From positions 1-25,981 of the forward strand of contig CAYWIE010000038.1 in NCBI GenBank assembly GCA_964458275.1: DNA of 25,981 nt, read 5' to 3'. The position numbers and the translations under genes are program-made. The notes beneath the pieces were generated by a model. The model worked only from the letters and a program-made list of their open reading frames with translations. It did no database searches and was not told the origin of the DNA. Positions 23,411 to 25,981 of this stretch are shown here, piece after piece (position 1 is the stretch's first letter; each line of letters opens with the position of its first letter). Source of the stretch: HGM04593 sp964458275. Its GTDB lineage: Bacteria; Bacteroidota; Bacteroidia; Bacteroidales; Bacteroidaceae.

Positions 23411-24241
23411 ATGAAGAAGTTTTTCCAACTGTTGGCACTCTCTGTAGTGTGTCTCTTTGCGGCAGGATGCAGCGACGATGACGGATACAATGCGGACAGT
23501 GCAATTTCGAACTATGTCCCCGAAGAGTATTCAAAGATGGTTGAGAGTGTAACGACCGTCATTGAAGATGACGGAGGCAGAGAGTATGTCTGGTCGTATG
23601 AGTTCTTGTACGACATCAAGAACCGCATCAAGCAGATTAACGGCACGATGAAGTATTATTACAAAGGACAATTGTGTAACAGTACCTCTACAGCCGATTA
23701 CCGTTACGACAAGGCTTTGCTGAAGATAAATTACGTTAAAGAGGATGTATATCCTAACAAGAGTGATTGGAATATGACATCCAAAGGCTCCTATAAAGGA
23801 GGATTCAATTCCAACGGAACTCTTGCGAATTTCTATACGTTCGACTGCGAATATTCGGGAACTCTGTTTACAAAAGCCTATGTGGACGGCGGCGATGAAT
23901 ATGCGATGGAGTATGACCGCTACAACAATTTGGTGAAGTCATACTTAGTGGATGTAGACCATCCCGCCGACAGCACCATGAGAGAGTATAGCTATTCGCC
24001 CTACAAGAACAAGACCAACTTCGACTTTGCATCATTCTTCGGGTACAATATTGCCGAGCGTCTGGTTCCGGCGAACACCTCATACAACTATGCTATATTC
24101 CAGTTGGGAGCATTCGGCATGTTCGGTTCACGCAGTACAAATCTGCCAGATGGAACATGGGAGTTCGACTCAGATGGCTGTCCCACAAAATATATTGACA
24201 GCGACATTAAAAAGACAATATCAATAAGGTATAAAAAATAA
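23411..24241 (+). CDS. Lipoprotein of unknown function (DUF4595-like)
   Basis: The 276-residue product has a lipoprotein signal peptide (MKKFFQLLAL, then FAAGCSDDD with lipid Cys20). The acidic residues after the Cys resemble the export signal that sends Bacteroidota lipoproteins to the cell surface. The rest is rich in Tyr, Asp and Asn with repeated YxYD-type strands (EFLYDIKNRIKQING, TADYRYDKALLKINY, AMEYDRYNNLVKSY), like the YD-repeat-like beta structures of DUF4595 proteins. I recognise no catalytic motif. It follows the nucleotidase-like gene by 6 bases, so it is cotranscribed and may be a partner at the membrane. A hairpin follows the stop. Confidence 0.65.
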   Translation: MKKFFQLLALSVVCLFAAGCSDDDGYNADSAISNYVPEEYSKMVESVTTVIEDDGGREYVWSYEFLYDIKNRIKQINGTMKYYYKGQLCNSTSTADYRYDKALLKINYVKEDVYPNKSDWNMTSKGSYKGGFNSNGTLANFYTFDCEYSGTLFTKAYVDGGDEYAMEYDRYNNLVKSYLVDVDHPADSTMREYSYSPYKNKTNFDFASFFGYNIAERLVPANTSYNYAIFQLGAFGMFGSRSTNLPDGTWEFDSDGCPTKYIDSDIKKTISIRYKK

Positions 24242-24249
24242 CCATCCCG

Positions 24250-24283
24250 GCAACGTGTCATCCATTGACGGATGACACGTTGC
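24250..24283 (+). terminator. Hairpin after the lipoprotein pair
   Basis: GCAACGTGTCATCC (24250-24263) pairs perfectly with GGATGACACGTTGC (24270-24283), loop ATTGAC, nine bases after the stop codon. There is no T-run, so it may act as a transcript-stabilising or factor-assisted end rather than a classical terminator. It separates the lipoprotein pair from the TIR gene. Confidence 0.6.
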
Positions 24284-24328
24284 TGCAAGCGGTGGTGCAC
24301 ATGTATATAATTTATAGAACCTCCCTTT

Positions 24329-25003
24329 ATGCAATACGATGTTTTTATAAGCTATACGGCAGAGGATGAGAAACTTGTCGAGAAATTGACCGCATATTTC
24401 GAATACTACAATCTTGCCTGTTTCTTTGCGTGTCGCGATTTGCCTGCCGGTGTACCATGGAGCCAAGGCATAGCAGAAGCGGTTGAACTTAGCAGAATAG
24501 CGCTTGTAGTATATTCGGACAATTACAACAATGCTTCATGGCTCGATGATGAACTTTTGAAAATCGCCCAATCTGAAAAGCCGATATTTGTGTTTGCCTT
24601 GACAAATGAGAATTATAGTGAAGGCAAGAACGAATATCTTAAGAATGTACCTTGCATCGGTGCCGTCGGAAACATATATGATGCTTTCCCGTACGTCTAT
24701 GAGACTGCATGTAATATTCTTGGATGCCCGATAGAGCCAACGCAGCCTGCCGAGGAGGTTCTTAAGGATATGCTCACAGAAACTCTCCCGCAACCAGCTG
24801 AAGTCTCTCCTGAGAAGCCCTCAAATAAAATGGCTGTTCAAGCAGACAGTGTGGCAGAGAAGCAGGCAGGAAAGAAAATTGTTCCTCAAAGCGAGACTAT
24901 GGCCGGCGGAGGAAACAAGGGAGGGTCTCTTCTTACGGCTGCACTGATAGGCATATCAATAACCGCAGTTGTGATAGTTCTTTTGGAATGGTTGTTGTCT
25001 TGA
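24329..25003 (+). CDS. TIR-domain protein with a C-terminal membrane anchor
   Basis: The 224-residue protein starts with a TIR domain (1 to about 130): YDVFISYTAEDEKLVEKL (3-20), a BB-loop-like region (CRDLPAGVPWSQGI, 35-48), LVVYSDNYNNASWLDDEL (59-76) and IFVFALTNENY. Glu75 sits where NAD+-cleaving TIR proteins have their catalytic Glu. A Pro/Glu/Lys-rich linker (about 135-198) leads to a single hydrophobic helix at the very C-terminus (about 201-223), so the TIR domain should face the cytoplasm as a tail-anchored protein. Bacterial TIR proteins act as NADases in phage defence or as signalling modules. No Thoeris ThsA or other known partner is adjacent. It is flanked by lipoprotein genes. 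Confidence 0.8.
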   Translation: MQYDVFISYTAEDEKLVEKLTAYFEYYNLACFFACRDLPAGVPWSQGIAEAVELSRIALVVYSDNYNNASWLDDELLKIAQSEKPIFVFALTNENYSEGKNEYLKNVPCIGAVGNIYDAFPYVYETACNILGCPIEPTQPAEEVLKDMLTETLPQPAEVSPEKPSNKMAVQADSVAEKQAGKKIVPQSETMAGGGNKGGSLLTAALIGISITAVVIVLLEWLLS

Positions 25004-25026
25004 TTCTTTTTAGTTGATTCGAAAAG

Positions 25027-25057
25027 TTGCAAAAGGAACAAATTTTCTATATCTTAG
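25027..25057 (+). promoter_or_regulatory. Promoter for the small lipoprotein gene
   Basis: TTG at 25027-25029 and TATCTTAG at 25050-25057 are separated by 20 bases. The -7 box has one mismatch to TAnnTTTG. The start codon is at 25099, giving a leader of about 35 bases. Confidence 0.5.
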
Positions 25058-25098
25058 CGACCTCAAAACGAAACTTTAATTTTATATTTAAAATAATT

Positions 25099-25524
25099 AT
25101 GAAAAAACTTTTTACTTTATCTATCGTGGCGCTTATGTTTGTTGCCACAGTGTGTGTCTCATCTTGCAGCACTGCAAAATCAGTGAACAAAGCTTTTGAG
25201 AAGAACGGTTATACAATGACAGAAATCTCTCCTGCACAGCAGATTGATATATGTCCTGTAATCTCAAAATTCCCCTCTTTCGGCTATAATGCCGCAGGTT
25301 ATCTGCAGGTGAATTCCAATTCATGCACATTTGTGTATAATATGGACCAGAGCACATGGGACAGCTATGCAGCACAGTTGACAAACAACGGTTTCTCTAA
25401 CATGGGCATAGGCTTTGTTAAAGCCGACAAGTCGGCAGGTGTTACATATAATGTAAGTGCTAAGCCTACAGTTATCTACAAGCAGAATTTCATGTTGGTG
25501 ACATTTACATCCTCATCTTTCTGA
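25099..25524 (+). CDS. Small lipoprotein of unknown function
   Basis: The 141-residue product begins with a lipoprotein signal (MKKLFTLSIVALMFVATVC, lipobox VSSC, lipid Cys23), which fixes the start at the ATG at 25099 although the open frame reaches further upstream. The mature part has a short helix (KSVNKAFEKNGY) followed by a beta-rich domain ending in VTFTSSSF. I recognise no family motif. It has its own promoter-like sequence and is separated from the TIR gene by 95 bases, so cotranscription with TIR is possible but not shown. A long palindrome follows the stop. Confidence 0.65.
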   Translation: MKKLFTLSIVALMFVATVCVSSCSTAKSVNKAFEKNGYTMTEISPAQQIDICPVISKFPSFGYNAAGYLQVNSNSCTFVYNMDQSTWDSYAAQLTNNGFSNMGIGFVKADKSAGVTYNVSAKPTVIYKQNFMLVTFTSSSF

Positions 25525-25531
25525 TGTAGGT

Positions 25532-25589
25532 CCCCATATATACAGAAACAGCCGAGGCAATCGCCTCGGCTGTTTCTGTATATATGGGG
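25532..25589. terminator. 27-bp perfect palindrome between convergent genes
   Basis: The arm 25532-25558 pairs without mismatch with 25563-25589, loop AATC. It lies 7 bases after the lipoprotein stop and 2 bases from the stop codon of the leftward DUF349 gene, so it probably ends transcripts of both. Neither side has a U-run, which is unusual for an intrinsic terminator. Confidence 0.75.
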
Positions 25590-25591
25590 GA

Positions 25592-25981
25592 TTATTTGCC
25601 CATTTCATCTTCGATAAGCTTTATCTTCTTGAGTACAATTTCTGCCTCAACCTTAATCTTTTCTATTCTCTGACGCATTGCATCCACAATGCTTGCGCCT
25701 TTTTTGTTTGATGCGCTGAGGAATCCTATGTTGTTCTCGAATGTCTTTATTTCTGCCTTCATGGCTTCGTGCTGACGTATCAGACGTTCGCGTTCGCGAG
25801 AGAGGTTCTCTCCACCCTTGCTGATGTTGTTGCGGAACTCTGTGAGTTTGCGCTCGTTTGCACTTATGTGGAGTCTTTCGTATATTGCGTCTATTGTCTG
25901 CTTGTATTCCTTGTAGAGTTTGTCCTTGTCTCTGAATGGCACGTGTCCTGTCTTGTTCCACTCTTTTGTGAGTTCAGAAAG
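25592..25981 (-). CDS. C-terminal part of a DUF349-domain protein (partial)
   Basis: The frame is open to the right edge of the window and encodes the last 129 residues. It opens with LTKEWNKTGHVPFRDKDKL and continues YKEYKQTIDAIYERL, which is the DUF349 repeat pattern (KEWK..GPVP...D.LW.EF). The rest is strongly helical and charged (RERERLIRQHEAMKAEIK, AMRQRIEKIKVEAEIVLKKI), probably coiled coil. DUF349 proteins are cytoplasmic and poorly characterised. An internal Met at 25942 is not the start, because the DUF349 repeat continues upstream of it. Confidence 0.8.
   Translation of the reverse strand, partial: LSELTKEWNKTGHVPFRDKDKLYKEYKQTIDAIYERLHISANERKLTEFRNNISKGGENLSRERERLIRQHEAMKAEIKTFENNIGFLSASNKKGASIVDAMRQRIEKIKVEAEIVLKKIKLIEDEMGK

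Noticed and set aside
21629..25003. A functional NAD-cycling defence module made of the nucleotidase-like protein and the TIR protein
   Set aside because: A hairpin and 87 bases separate the TIR gene from the lipoprotein pair, the nucleotidase active site looks altered, and nothing in the sequence ties the two functions together.

Overview
The window reads as chromosomal DNA of a member of the order Bacteroidales (phylum Bacteroidota). Several upstream regions carry the Bacteroidota -7 box TAnnTTTG, in four places with a TTTG/TTG -33 element 18-20 bases upstream. Shine-Dalgarno sequences are weak or absent. The gene content also fits: a GH97 glycosidase, SpII lipoproteins, an MG2-type surface protein start, a C-terminal DLNGRRV-type tail and DUF349. 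I cannot assign a genus. I see no tRNA, rRNA, CRISPR array, insertion sequence or prophage.

Layout. 1-169: start of a large secreted protein on the minus strand. 170-658: a non-coding stretch with a pair of GGGAA-A-TTCCC dyads and an 85-bp tandem repeat whose units each carry a -7 box. 659-3387 (+): an SPOUT RNA methyltransferase followed by a GH97 glycosidase. 3436-7435 (-): alpha/beta hydrolase, membrane-anchored MurF-like ligase, Ddl-like ligase and UmuD, tightly packed. 7566-10971 (-): aspartate 4-decarboxylase plus the AspT aspartate:alanine antiporter. 11214-13077 (+): a YbdG-type mechanosensitive channel and an ECF-like sigma factor. 13275-16328 (+): GtrA protein, SDR epimerase and a UGM-like FAD enzyme. 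16452-18335 (+): a long RelA/SpoT homologue. 18453-21470 (-): a secreted esterase and a CbpA-type co-chaperone. 21629-25524 (+): a 5'-nucleotidase-like lipoprotein, a second lipoprotein, a TIR protein with a C-terminal membrane anchor and a small lipoprotein. 25592-end (-): C-terminal part of a DUF349 protein. Convergent gene ends at 3.4, 18.4 and 25.6 kb are each closed by a perfect long hairpin.

How the genes work together. The aspartate pair should form a decarboxylation/antiport cycle that consumes a cytoplasmic proton and moves net charge. The hydrolase-MurF-Ddl set looks like an accessory envelope pathway that makes a D-amino-acid dipeptide and ligates it at the membrane. GtrA-SDR-FAD looks like a lipid-linked sugar modification unit, recalling in architecture the mycobacterial GtrA/DprE1/DprE2 locus.

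The best candidates for undescribed biology are the envelope-ligase cassette with translationally coupled UmuD, the tail-anchored TIR protein, the GtrA-SDR-FAD unit, a 5'-nucleotidase homologue with several metal-site residues replaced, and an RSH protein whose synthetase half looks degenerate while its hydrolase half looks intact. All functional statements come from reading the sequence and recalling families; no search was run.
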